Assembly (NCBI RefSeq): GCF_026420145.1
Contig: NZ_JAPMLV010000009.1
Location: 48,996-112,995 of the forward strand
Reading direction: 5' to 3'
DNA from: Enterobacter pseudoroggenkampii
GTDB lineage: Bacteria > Pseudomonadota > Gammaproteobacteria > Enterobacterales > Enterobacteriaceae
Length of the DNA: 64,000 nt
The notes beneath the pieces are model-generated. The model was not told the origin of the DNA. It worked only from the letters and a program-made list of their open reading frames with translations, and did not search any database. This document shows, one piece after another, positions 54,974-63,656 of the stretch; position 1 is the first letter of the stretch, and every line of letters begins with the position of its first letter. Both the position numbers and the translations under genes were made by a program.

Positions 54974-55942
54974 ATGCCTAAACGTATAAAAAACAGCCGC
55001 TGGTCAGGTTATGACCCCCGCTACATCTATTCTCTGGTCGTTCGCCGTTATTTTGTTGAGATGAAGACCAAAACAGAAATTGCCGAAGAACTCGAGATCT
55101 CACGATTCAAGGCCGCGCGCCTGATCGATGAGGCGATCGAGCAGGAATACGTTAAGTTTCTTTTTCCCAAACAGCAGATGCTTGATGAAGAAGTGGCTCA
55201 TAATATCTGCGAGAAATACGGCCTGCAAAAAGCCGTCGTGCTTTCTGTATCAGAATCCTGGAACAGCCAGGAAGAACTAAATGAGAAGCTGGGTGGTATC
55301 ACAGCCAGCTACCTGGGCAATTACCTGACAGGGGGTATGAAGGTGGGTATTGCCTGGGGGCGCGTTCTGTCCAGTACCGTGAGTCAGCTGACCAGCCTCC
55401 CTGCTTTAGATATTGTGCAGCTTTCAGGCGTACATCCGGGTATTGAATTCAGTCAGGGTCCGATAGACCTGATACACCGGCTGGCAGCTATCTCTCAGGG
55501 AAAGGCACATCCCATGTATGTCCCCATGTGGGTGGATGATGAAAATCTGGCAGAAAAACTGGCCAGCGATCCTGCAGTGGTTGACACCCAACAGTATTAT
55601 TCGTGCCTGGACGTTGTTATTACTGGTATTGGCGCCTGGAAAACCGGCTCGTCAAGCCTGTGTGACATTTTTCCCGAAGAATGGCAGACACCACTTTTCC
55701 GTGATGACATCGCGGCTGATGTTTGCATCACGCTCGTCAACAGCAAAGGAGAGATCCTTGACAGCCCGATAAGCCGGCTGGGATTCGGTATTTCCACTGA
55801 GCAACTGCGAAGTGCGAAAACAGTGATTGGCGTGGCGGGAGGAGAGCAGAAGTATGAAGGTATCGTAGCCTCTCTTAAGTCAGGCCTTCTTGATGTGCTG
55901 ATCACCGACTTTGATACAGCTGTAAAGCTGGTCAACTCCTGA
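54974..55942 (+). CDS. SorC-family sugar-responsive regulator
   Basis: A 322-residue regulator: N-terminal helix-turn-helix (KTKTEIAEELEISRFKAARL) and a C-terminal sugar-phosphate-binding domain (VGIAWGRVLSSTVSQL, VQLSGVHPG, TVIGVAGGEQKYEGIVASLK). It lies upstream of a truncated PTS IIA gene and probably controlled that lost operon through GCTCAnnTGAGC sites. A decayed relative lies at 10470-10606. Confidence 0.92.
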   Translation: MPKRIKNSRWSGYDPRYIYSLVVRRYFVEMKTKTEIAEELEISRFKAARLIDEAIEQEYVKFLFPKQQMLDEEVAHNICEKYGLQKAVVLSVSESWNSQEELNEKLGGITASYLGNYLTGGMKVGIAWGRVLSSTVSQLTSLPALDIVQLSGVHPGIEFSQGPIDLIHRLAAISQGKAHPMYVPMWVDDENLAEKLASDPAVVDTQQYYSCLDVVITGIGAWKTGSSSLCDIFPEEWQTPLFRDDIAADVCITLVNSKGEILDSPISRLGFGISTEQLRSAKTVIGVAGGEQKYEGIVASLKSGLLDVLITDFDTAVKLVNS

Positions 55943-56230
55943 TAAGCCAGGAAAACACCGGTCTCTCTTTCAATACGGGGCACTGCCGGCGCCCCCCTTT
56001 GAAATTTCATGACGCAGCGACAGTGGCTCAAATTCGCGAAAAGCCCATACAATCAGATTTCCGTTCATTACGCCTGCAGTTGTCAGGACATCCGCTGAAT
56101 TACCACTCCGTGATTTCAGGCGCTTTCGCAAAGATACCATGCGAAACAGCTAATCAGCCGTAAACAGATATATTCCTTTTTAATTCAGTCAGTTGATATA
56201 AATAAATGGTCATATGGTATTCAGCCATGC

Positions 56231-56367
56231 GCTCATATGAGCATTATATATTTCGCTCTCTTGTTTATTACTGTGATCGACCTATAACTTTTGCTCTCTG
56301 CTTGTTTCCGCAAAACACCGGCATGCAATAAATGCTCATATGTATATATGTATGTGCTCACTTGAGC
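56231..56367 (+). promoter_or_regulatory. GCTCATATGAGC-type operators before the PTS IIA remnant
   Basis: Perfect palindrome GCTCATATGAGC at 56231-56242, partial GCTCATATG at 56334, and GCTCACTTGAGC at 56356-56367, 24 bp before the PTS start. Probably SorC-regulator sites. The rest of the gap 55943-56391 holds no gene. Confidence 0.62.
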
Positions 56368-56391
56368 AAAATTAAGCTACTGGGAGAAGTT

Positions 56392-56755
56392 ATGGATACA
56401 GTACTTATCAGCGTCACCGATGGCGGCGACTTCAAAAGTTATGACGAGGTGCTGCAGCATATTCATGAACGGCAGAATGCTGCGGGGACAGTGAAGGATA
56501 CCTATCTGGAGGCACTACGCGAGCGTGAAGCCATGTACCCGACGGGTATTTTGCTTGATGGCTATTCTGTGGCGATCCCGCACTGTGACAGTACACATGC
56601 CAACACACCTTCTGTTTACATTATTCGTCTGCCTGAGCCCGTTGAAGTCGGTCAGGCTGATGGCGATGATAAATTACCGGTACGACTTGTCATCAATTTA
56701 GTGGTTACCAACCCGTCTAATCAGTTGCAGCTGTTGAAATCCCTGTTGACGCTGT
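56392..56755 (+). pseudogene. PTS enzyme IIA, 3'-truncated
   Basis: From ATG 56392 (after GGGAGAAG) about 121 codons of a GatA-type IIA remain, including YPTGILLDGYSVAIPHCDST with the active His. After LLKSLLTLWH at about 56755 the sequence switches to a reversed EamA fragment. The IIB and IIC genes that should follow are gone. Homologous to 11210-11671 but not a recent copy. Confidence 0.82.
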
Positions 56756-57008
56756 GGCATCAGGCATTTTTTTTCCGGCAAGGGTATAGGCTGCCCAGGC
56801 CAGCCCGGCCAGCCCGGCCAGCGCCATGATCAGCGCACTGCCCGGCTTCGGCGCAGTGGCGCCGGGCAGGAGCAGCATCAGCAATCCGCAGGAGGCAATA
56901 ACAAGGCCTGCAGCTCTGCCAGGGGAAAGTCTGTCCCCATGAAAAAGGCCGTAAATAACCATGGCCAGCTGGACAACACCAAACAGCAGTAATGCCCCGG
57001 CCCCGGTA
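56756..57008 (-). pseudogene. internal fragment of an EamA exporter gene
   Basis: On the minus strand 84 codons (TGAGALLLFGVVQLAMVIYG, RAAGLVIASCGLLMLLLPGA, AGLAWAAYTLAGKKMPDAT) align with residues about 90-170 of the EamA protein at 8185, with many substitutions. Both ends are cut: one at the PTS remnant, the other at the FrnE fragment. It carries a small in-frame ALAGLAGLAW duplication. Confidence 0.82.
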
Positions 57009-57206
57009 ACGGATGATGAGAGCAGCGCCCGATCAATCGGCGTCAGCGGCGTGCCGCTTTTCCTGCTGAACCAGAAATATGCCATCAGCGGCGCCCAGGC
57101 TTCGGAAAATTTCCTCAGTGCGCTGCGCCAGGTCTGGGATGAAAAGCAGGAGGAAATGACCGTAACTGCCGGTCAGGCCTGCGGCACCGGCGGCTGCAGC
57201 ATCTGA
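57009..57206 (+). pseudogene. C-terminal fragment of a FrnE-like oxidoreductase
   Basis: Sixty-five codons ([20 protein letters not shown] ... QACGTGGCSI) match the end of the 4885-5586 protein, including the CX4C pair; the CXXC half is missing. It sits directly upstream of an intact SDR, as in the complete cassette. Confidence 0.85.
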
Positions 57207-57271
57207 TTACCCGACACCTGCCGGCCGTTTATGTGCCGGCTGAACACCACCAGTAAATAATGGAGTCACAT

Positions 57272-58045
57272 ATGAGCGATTTTTTTAGCGGTAAAAAGCT
57301 TCTGGTCGTAGGCGGCACCAGCGGTATGGGTCTTGAAACGGCGCGCATGGTGCTGAAAGCCGGCGGCAGCGTGGTCCTGACGGGCAGCAGAAAGGATAAA
57401 GCTGACGCCGTTCAGAAAGAACTGAGCCCGCTTGGCCCGGTGTCGGTCATTACGGCAAACCTGATGACCGAAGAGGGGATGAATGTCATTCGTGAGGAAA
57501 TCAATGCGCATCACCGCGACATCAGCCTGATGGTAAATGCCGCGGGTATCTTTATCCCGAAAAGCTTTACCGAGCACAATGCCGCAGACTACGACAGCTA
57601 CCTGTCGCTGAACCGAGCCACTTTCTTTATCACGCAGGACGTGGTGAAGAACATGCTGGCCGACAAACGCGAAGGTGCCATAGTGAACGTCGGCTCAATT
57701 GGCGCGCAGGCTGCGCTGGGTGATTCTCCCGCTTCTGCCTACTCGATGGCAAAAGCCGGCCTGCATGCGCTGACGCGCAACCTGGCGATTGAACTGGCCA
57801 GCGCGGGTATCCGTGTGAATGCCGTTTCTCCGGGTATTGTGCAGACGCCAATATACGAAGGATTCATGGCCAAAGAAGATATTGCTGATGCAATGAAGGC
57901 GATGAGTGATTTCCATCCGCTGGGCCGCGTGGGCATGCCGGAAGATGTGGCAAATACTATCCTGTTCCTGCTGTCGGACAAGGCAGCCTGGGTGACCGGT
58001 GCTATCTGGGACGTGGATGCAGGTATTATGGCCGTACGTCGTTAA
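57272..58045 (+). CDS. short-chain dehydrogenase/reductase, second copy
   Basis: A 257-residue SDR closely matching the 5649-6422 protein ([29 protein letters not shown] with Tyr157 and Lys161). ATG 57272 lies after GGAGTC. Intact coding sequence, but its upstream partners are fragments and no CTACCTAC promoter is present, so expression may depend on read-through. Nucleotide differences are mostly silent, indicating purifying selection since the copies split. Confidence 0.9.
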   Translation: MSDFFSGKKLLVVGGTSGMGLETARMVLKAGGSVVLTGSRKDKADAVQKELSPLGPVSVITANLMTEEGMNVIREEINAHHRDISLMVNAAGIFIPKSFTEHNAADYDSYLSLNRATFFITQDVVKNMLADKREGAIVNVGSIGAQAALGDSPASAYSMAKAGLHALTRNLAIELASAGIRVNAVSPGIVQTPIYEGFMAKEDIADAMKAMSDFHPLGRVGMPEDVANTILFLLSDKAAWVTGAIWDVDAGIMAVRR

Positions 58046-58059
58046 TTTTACGCCACGCA

Positions 58060-58088
58060 TGTCAGGCTTTAGGTCTTAAAGCCTGACA
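58060..58088 (+). terminator. hairpin after the second SDR
   Basis: TGTCAGGCTTTA and TAAAGCCTGACA are exact 12-bp arms with a 5-base loop. Weak T-run, but position fits a terminator. Confidence 0.6.
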
Positions 58089-58215
58089 GACTGCTCTCTC
58101 CAGGGTGAGGTTCTCGTCAGCTGAGATTCTTTTCAGCAGCCGCGGTGATAGCCAGGAGTCTCTAAGTCATCAACAGAAGTTGCTGACAACCTCGTGAGCT
58201 AATTTGCGCGAAGGA

Positions 58216-58733
58216 TGAATCGCCACGGGTTTAACAGACACCTCCGAGTCATTTAAGATGGCTTAAAGAGAGGTGCCTATGAGCGGTAAGCGTTATCCCG
58301 AAGAGTTTAAAATTGAAGCAGTCAAACAGGTTGTTGATCGCGGTTATTCTGTTGCCAGCGTTGCAACACGTCTCGATATCACCACCCACAGCCTTTACGC
58401 CTGGATAAAGAAGTACGGTCCGGATTCTTCCACTAATAAAGAACAGTCAGATACTCAGGCCGAGATCCGCCGGCTCCAGAAGGAGCTGAAGCGGGTTACC
58501 GACGAACGGGACATATTAAAAAAAGCCGCGGCGTACTTCGCAAAGCTGTCCGACTGAGGTACGCCTTTATCCGTGACAACAGCAGTTGCTGGCCTGTTCG
58601 TCTGCTCTGTCGGGTGCTGGATGTTCATCCCAGTGGCTTTTACGCCTGGCTTCAGCAGCCGCATTCTAAGCGCCACCAGGTAGATCTGAGACTGACGGGA
58701 AAGATCAACCAGTTCTGGCTGGAGTCCGGTTGA
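58216..58733 (+). mobile_element. IS3-family element, left part only
   Basis: The element seems to begin at TGAATCGCCACGGGTTTAAC (58216). It contains an intact orfA and the first 58 codons of orfB (RYAFIRDNSSCWPVRLLCRV, DVHPSGFYAWLQQPHSKRHQ) before breaking at 58733. The catalytic DDE region and right end are missing, so it cannot move by itself. Confidence 0.82.
58279..58557 (+). CDS. IS3-family transposase OrfA
   Basis: A 92-residue protein (MSGKRYPEEFKIEAVKQVVD, ASVATRLDITTHSLYAWIKK) with an N-terminal helix-turn-helix and a C-terminal leucine zipper (QAEIRRLQKELKRVTDERDI). It binds IS ends and forms the transposase with OrfB through programmed frameshifting. Intact but partnerless because orfB is truncated. 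Confidence 0.9.
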   Translation: MSGKRYPEEFKIEAVKQVVDRGYSVASVATRLDITTHSLYAWIKKYGPDSSTNKEQSDTQAEIRRLQKELKRVTDERDILKKAAAYFAKLSD

Positions 58734-58763
58734 TGTGAACTGCATTATTCATACGCATCCGAC

Positions 58764-59720
58764 TCATGTGTCTGCTCTTTCTATGCTGGAAGTGCCCCTG
58801 CAGATATCGCATAACCGATGCCGCAGAACCCAGGCAAGCAGGCGCTGGTAAAGCCTGCCAGGCAGCCCCGGACCGGCAGTGTGTTTCTGCAGCGCGTCAG
58901 GCAACAGCCAGCTGCCGGTCAGCGGAGAAAACAGTACGGCCACCACCCATGAGCTGATCAGCGCGATAAGTACCACCGCAAACAGGGTGTAGCAGTATTC
59001 CCCGGCGCTTGAGGCGGAAAAGCCAACCGGAATAAAGCCGGCAATCATCACCAGCGTGCCGGTCAGCATCGGGAATGCCGTTGAAGTGAAAGCATAGGTC
59101 GCCGCACTGGCACGGGATTCGCCGGCTTCCAGACGTGCCACCATGGTTTCCACCGTGATCATCGCGTCGTCAACCAGCAGGCCCAGCGCGATAATCAGCG
59201 CGCCAAGGGAGATGCGCTGCAGGCCAATGCCAGCAAGATGCATACAGACAAACGTCATGGCAAGCACCAGCGGGATCGCTGCCGCCACCACCAGCCCGGC
59301 ACGCAGCCCCAGCGAAACGAAAGAGACGGCCAGCACGATAATGACTGCCTCCCCCAGCACGTGCACAAACCCGCTGACGGCCTCCTTCACTACGGCAGAC
59401 TGATCGGCAATTCGGGTCATTTCAATACCGTGCGGCAGCTGTGCGGCTTCGCTGTTCATGCGCGACCGCAGCGCCTGCCCGAAATCAAGCATGTTTCCGG
59501 TTGGCGCCATCGAGACGGCAAGGCCAACGGCAGGCTGGCCGTTGACGCGAAAAAGCGGAGCCGGCGGCTCTGCCGGCCTGCGTACAATGCTGGCAATGTC
59601 CGTAAGCGGGATATAGCGGTTGTTGACCCGAAGCGTCACCGCTCGCAGGCTCTCTTCGCTGCTGAACGCGCCACTGACGCGCAGGGCAATATTGTCACCG
59701 GCCGTGCGGGCGGTACCGCA
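58764..59720 (-). pseudogene. internal fragment of an RND efflux permease
   Basis: About 300 codons of a hydrophobe/amphiphile RND pump: GDNIALRVSGAFSSEESL in the periplasmic domain, SFVSLGLRAGLVVAAAIPLV, and the signature ALGLLVDDAMITVETM with its Asp pair, ending near LAWVLRHRLCDI. Both ends are cut; one joins psiA, the other meets the IS3 remnant. Non-functional as a pump. It proves that a chromosomal-type efflux locus passed through this plasmid. Confidence 0.85.
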
Positions 59721-60426
59721 GCTTGTTCGGTACCTGCCAGCGCTCAGCAGTACGGACAGGTTCCGGTGTCTCCCGCACGATGAACGGGATTTCGTACATC
59801 ACTGCATACAGCGGCTCACCGCTGATGCGAAGCCAGTCAAGTTCCTTCAGCGACGTGAACCGCGACTGCCAGCGCCAGAACGGTCCGGCAAGCTCTGCCG
59901 CGTCAAACTCGTCGCTCCACCGGGTGTACCAGGTGCAGACGGTTTCCGGAGACTGAAAATTCAGGTCGATTTTCGCCTGCTCCAGCAGGTTCTGGCGCAG
60001 TTTCCAGCGCTGTTCGTACTCACGAGACTGGCGGCGCATCTGACGCGTGGTCTTAATGCCGGACCTGTGCAGCCGTCGACCCGTGCGGGTGTGCATGACC
60101 TCAGGAAACAGTTCGGCCTGTACGTCAATTGTGAGCGGCAGCGGGCAGGCTTCGCCACTGGTGGCGATCATCGTGTTAAGCGCCTCCTCGACCTGTTTCA
60201 GGTTCGAATGACGGTTATTTGGCACCCAGTGCAGACCAGGTATTTTATTGGCCACCGTGGCGTTGAGGCGTCCGCTGCCCGTGAGAAGACGCAGAAAGGT
60301 ACGCACATACGGCATGGCGGGCAGTCGTGCGCCGCGTTCACGGGCAGACTCAACATGGCTGATAGCCTGTATTGCAGCCTGACGGGCGGGCTTCAGGGAA
60401 ACGAGCGCGTGTGAGGACGGGATCAT
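59695..60426 (-). CDS. psiA: PsiA, plasmid SOS-inhibition accessory protein
   Basis: A 243-residue PsiA (HALVSLKPARQAAIQAISHV, MRRQSREYEQRWKLRQNLLE, EPVRTAERWQVPNKL). It starts at ATG 60426 overlapping the psiB stop (ATGA). The last seven residues (RYRPHGR) are read from the adjacent RND fragment, so the natural C terminus has been replaced by a few residues. Probably still functional, but this is uncertain. Confidence 0.88.
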   Translation of the reverse strand: MIPSSHALVSLKPARQAAIQAISHVESARERGARLPAMPYVRTFLRLLTGSGRLNATVANKIPGLHWVPNNRHSNLKQVEEALNTMIATSGEACPLPLTIDVQAELFPEVMHTRTGRRLHRSGIKTTRQMRRQSREYEQRWKLRQNLLEQAKIDLNFQSPETVCTWYTRWSDEFDAAELAGPFWRWQSRFTSLKELDWLRISGEPLYAVMYEIPFIVRETPEPVRTAERWQVPNKLRYRPHGR

Positions 60427-60857
60427 GATGTCACCTCCACATTCATCAGCTTCGCCACGGTGCGGGCAGTGCAGTTAAAGCGGCGCATACCTGCCAGCTG
60501 CGCGATCAGCTGGTTTATCCGTTCAGGCTGAAGCGTGTCGCTCTGGTAAAGAGTACGCACCACTTCACCGCCGGAGGACAGCAGCACCAGAAGCCAGTAA
60601 GGCGAGACTTCGCCCGGGCTGCACACGCAAAGATGCCAGTCATCACTGCCGTCCGCGCTGAAGCGGCACTGGACAGGGAAGAAGCCGCCGAACTCGCTGC
60701 GGTATTCGGCGCAGACGCGCCATCCTTCAGGTGTCGACAGGAGGCCGGTCACGGCATCGCTGAGGGCGCGGCGCGCGTCCTCCCCCTGCTGACGGATAAA
60801 CTCCAGGTCTGTGGCGGTCAGGGTGTTGATTCGGTTCAGGTCATATTGCATGGTCAT
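60423..60857 (-). CDS. psiB: PsiB, SOS inhibitor
   Basis: A 144-residue protein (QYDLNRINTLTATDLEFIRQ, SPEGWRVCAEYRSEFGGFFP-like segment). PsiB binds RecA and delays SOS induction when plasmid DNA enters a new cell as a single strand. ATG 60857 or 60851. Between the ParB-like gene and psiA, the standard leading-region order. Confidence 0.92.
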   Translation of the reverse strand: MTMQYDLNRINTLTATDLEFIRQQGEDARRALSDAVTGLLSTPEGWRVCAEYRSEFGGFFPVQCRFSADGSDDWHLCVCSPGEVSPYWLLVLLSSGGEVVRTLYQSDTLQPERINQLIAQLAGMRRFNCTARTVAKLMNVEVTS

Positions 60858-60894
60858 GTCTGTTCCCGCCGCCCGAAGGCGGCGGCCTCCGGAA

Positions 60895-62907
60895 TTAAGC
60901 AGCGTGGTCAGTGGTATCAGCGTCAGATTCAGTGGCTTCTTCAGCCTCAGCGGCTGGCGCTGTGCGCACCATCCAGTCAGGCAGCCAGCCCTGAGCATTC
61001 AGATCCTGCTCGGCGGCCTTCGCCGCATCGCGGCGCTTGAGCTTCACAACTTCACCCGCACGGGCGCTGAGTCCGGCTTCTTCATAGGCTTTGCCAATCT
61101 GGGAAATCGTGAGCTTACCGAAGTAGCTCTCAGCATCCGGTTGCCACCATTTGCGCAGGTCAAAGTCCAGCGCCGCTTCCAGCCCGTCCAGTTCGCTTTT
61201 CTGCGTATGGTTGTACATACGTTCCTGAATGCCGTTGATACCGTGTGCCGCACAGAATCCCAGCAGGGTGTTCACCTGCTCTGCTGACCATGACAGCAGC
61301 CAGGTGAAATCGAGATGCCAGTTTTCGGGCAGCGTTGCCTGAAGCGCCTCTTTCTGTGCTTTGAGCGCCGTCAGCGCCTTCCCTTCATCACCGGATGGAG
61401 CCAGTGATGCAAGGTGATACTGATTCGAGGACACGGAGGCTTTCAGCGGTTCATTGCGCTTGCCGTAGGTGCGATCAAAGAGCGCAAGACACAGCGTCCA
61501 CGTCAGGAGCGCCACCGATACATCGGGGCGACCCGCCAGTTCCGCCTGAACGGCAAGAGTGCGCTCCGCAGACATGGCCTTAACCAGCGTTGCCGGATAG
61601 GCGTCAGCGGGAATGTCAGGCGTGGTGTGTCTGATCACATTGCTTTCACGCTCCTGACGCGCCTGTTCTTCAGCTGCCCGGTCTTCGTCGGTCAGCTTGC
61701 GGATACCTGGCTGAACCCGAAAATTGTTACCATCCCATGACACCCAGATACCGTGGGCGGCGCGAAATTCCGGCGTGGCTTCGCGGTACTGCGCCTCGCA
61801 GTAAATGTCATCGATCTGCTGCTGAAGCTCGTATTCGTCATCGTAGGTTTCAGTAGCATCTCTTTGTTTTTCCAGCTCACTGACGCGCTTCTGTTCTTCT
61901 TCCGTCAGGACAGCTTTCGGCATGGCAAAACGGTACAGTTCAGCGTCCTCACCGCTGAAGCGTAGTTCCGTCATACGGTACTCAGCCCAGCCCCAGCCCT
62001 GCTCCTGCTTAACGCGAGCGGCGAGCACGGTGAGCTTGCCAGCCAGCAGAGATTTCACCAGCGCTGCATCGGCAAAGGTGCTGTCCTTGTCGCTGAACAG
62101 GTCGGCGGTCAGCGTACCGCCAGCGGCGGTATAGGCTTCCTCGCCCACATACTCAAACATCGGGTGACTGATGGCCATCTTGTCGTCGGTCACCATTTTG
62201 CGCAGAGTCTGTACAGCAGGATCGCGCCACTGTACAACAGCCTCTTTCCAGACCTGCTCCTGACGCTCATGGGTATCAGCAAGTGTCAGGACTTCACACT
62301 GTTCAAGGGAGATTTCATCCCGCGCCAGCGCATCCAGCAGGGAGGGGGCAAGATTCGCCAGCTTCAGGCAGCGCTGAACGTGGCGCGGGTGGTAGCCCAT
62401 CAGTGCGCCGATCTGAGAGGCCGTTTTACCTTCCTGCTGAAGGGTACGAAAACCGATAATCTGCTCGGCGGGATGCATGTTTTTACGTCGACCGTTCTCG
62501 ATCATCGAGGCCGCTACCGCCATCTCAACGGGCAGGACTTTCACCGGAACAAACGGCGTGTCCGCATCGAGCACACCGCGCATCACCAGAATGCCTGTGC
62601 CTCTGCGACGACCTTCCCCGCCGACAATGCCGATCGTACCGTCCGGCAGTTCTGCACCAATCAGGTTTTGCAGGATGCCCATTGCCTGAATGCTGTCTGC
62701 CATCTCTTCCACTTCCTGATCGGTATGCGGAATGATGCGCGTGTTTAAGTCAGTGCGTGACAGGCGGGAGTACGGGAAGATTTGCACAGGCGTATCAGCG
62801 AGCAGCTGGACGAGCTTCTGCTCGGTAGACTGCGCGATTTTTTCCGCAGATTTTGTCTGACGGGTGGTCTTGGCTTGTTTTTTTGCCGTAGAATTGGTGG
62901 CGACCAT
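60895..62907 (-). CDS. ParB-like leading-region protein (YfhA/YubM type)
   Basis: A 670-residue protein. Basic N terminus, then a ParB/Spo0J domain (residues about 40-200) with IVGGEGRRRGTGILV matching the CTP-binding GExxR box, and a helix-turn-helix (GKTASQIGALMGYHPRHVQR). A long C-terminal helical part follows. No ParA or parS is near, so it is not a partition pair; in F-like plasmids it is cotranscribed with ssb, psiB and psiA and acts after entry of single-stranded DNA. Confidence 0.9.
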   Translation of the reverse strand: MVATNSTAKKQAKTTRQTKSAEKIAQSTEQKLVQLLADTPVQIFPYSRLSRTDLNTRIIPHTDQEVEEMADSIQAMGILQNLIGAELPDGTIGIVGGEGRRRGTGILVMRGVLDADTPFVPVKVLPVEMAVAASMIENGRRKNMHPAEQIIGFRTLQQEGKTASQIGALMGYHPRHVQRCLKLANLAPSLLDALARDEISLEQCEVLTLADTHERQEQVWKEAVVQWRDPAVQTLRKMVTDDKMAISHPMFEYVGEEAYTAAGGTLTADLFSDKDSTFADAALVKSLLAGKLTVLAARVKQEQGWGWAEYRMTELRFSGEDAELYRFAMPKAVLTEEEQKRVSELEKQRDATETYDDEYELQQQIDDIYCEAQYREATPEFRAAHGIWVSWDGNNFRVQPGIRKLTDEDRAAEEQARQERESNVIRHTTPDIPADAYPATLVKAMSAERTLAVQAELAGRPDVSVALLTWTLCLALFDRTYGKRNEPLKASVSSNQYHLASLAPSGDEGKALTALKAQKEALQATLPENWHLDFTWLLSWSAEQVNTLLGFCAAHGINGIQERMYNHTQKSELDGLEAALDFDLRKWWQPDAESYFGKLTISQIGKAYEEAGLSARAGEVVKLKRRDAAKAAEQDLNAQGWLPDWMVRTAPAAEAEEATESDADTTDHAA

Positions 62908-62974
62908 GATTTTTACCTCTCAGTGACAGTTGTGGTTAGCCGTGGCCGGATTGCCCTCCGGTCACGGCACTCGG

Positions 62975-63340
62975 TTAACCGGTAATGCGTTTCGGGTGTG
63001 CTGCCAGTGCTGCAAAGGACGGATAGCCATCAAGAACCTGCATCATGACTTTTGCCCCTTCCAGCATCGCTTTATCCGTTACGCTGCCGCTGTTTTCACA
63101 CACGTTGATCGTTGCCACGATCCCCGATTTCACATCTGAAAAACTCTCATACATGCGGTTGCTGTACAGGACGCGTTTGCCTCCTGCCATCACCTGCCAG
63201 TTGTTGCAGTCATTAAATCGGGTGTCCACGTTGTCAAACTCGACCACGTGGGTGTCGCTGGCCTGAATGCGCAGCAGCTTCACGATTTCAGTGCTCTGCC
63301 CGACCTTACGGGTCGCCGGACGGGTGTTAAGGTTCTGCAT
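62975..63340 (-). CDS. leading-region hypothetical protein
   Basis: A 121-residue soluble protein (MQNLNTRPATRKVGQSTEIV, VDTRFNDCNNWQVMAGGKRV, GAKVMMQVLDGYPSFAALAA). GGAGG precedes the start. It lies at the place where F-like plasmids usually carry ssb between repeat-driven promoter and parB-like gene; it is not an SSB. Function unknown. Confidence 0.65.
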   Translation of the reverse strand: MQNLNTRPATRKVGQSTEIVKLLRIQASDTHVVEFDNVDTRFNDCNNWQVMAGGKRVLYSNRMYESFSDVKSGIVATINVCENSGSVTDKAMLEGAKVMMQVLDGYPSFAALAAHPKRITG

Positions 63341-63383
63341 GTTTCCTCCTTCTCTGGGTTAAGGCCGGACATCCGGCCTCCGG

Positions 63384-63656
63384 TTAAAGCTGCACGTATT
63401 GCAGGTTGCGTTTCAGTTCAATAAGAAAATCCGGTTCAAACGACCAGGCGTGCCAGTTAAGCGTTCCGTTGGTGCGGATCTCCACCTGAACGTCGCCGTA
63501 TCGGGACACATTGGACAGAGTGACGGTGACCCCCGCTTTCAGCGAGGTGGCCTGAGCCACCCACTCCCGTGCGACAGAAACAGGGTTTTGTTCTTCCCCC
63601 ATCTTCCTGGAAGATTCTTGAGCGGCGGTTTTGACGTTGACGTTTCGTGTGTGCAT
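63384..63656 (-). CDS. leading-region hypothetical protein with shared N-terminal tag (D)
   Basis: A 90-residue protein. The tag MHTRNVNVKTAAQESSRKMG leads into a third type of domain (VAREWVAQATSLKAGVTVTL, GDVQVEIRTNGTLNWHAWSF). First gene of the parB-like/psiB/psiA operon. Start 63656 after GGAG and AGG, as in the other three tagged genes. Confidence 0.7.
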   Translation of the reverse strand: MHTRNVNVKTAAQESSRKMGEEQNPVSVAREWVAQATSLKAGVTVTLSNVSRYGDVQVEIRTNGTLNWHAWSFEPDFLIELKRNLQYVQL

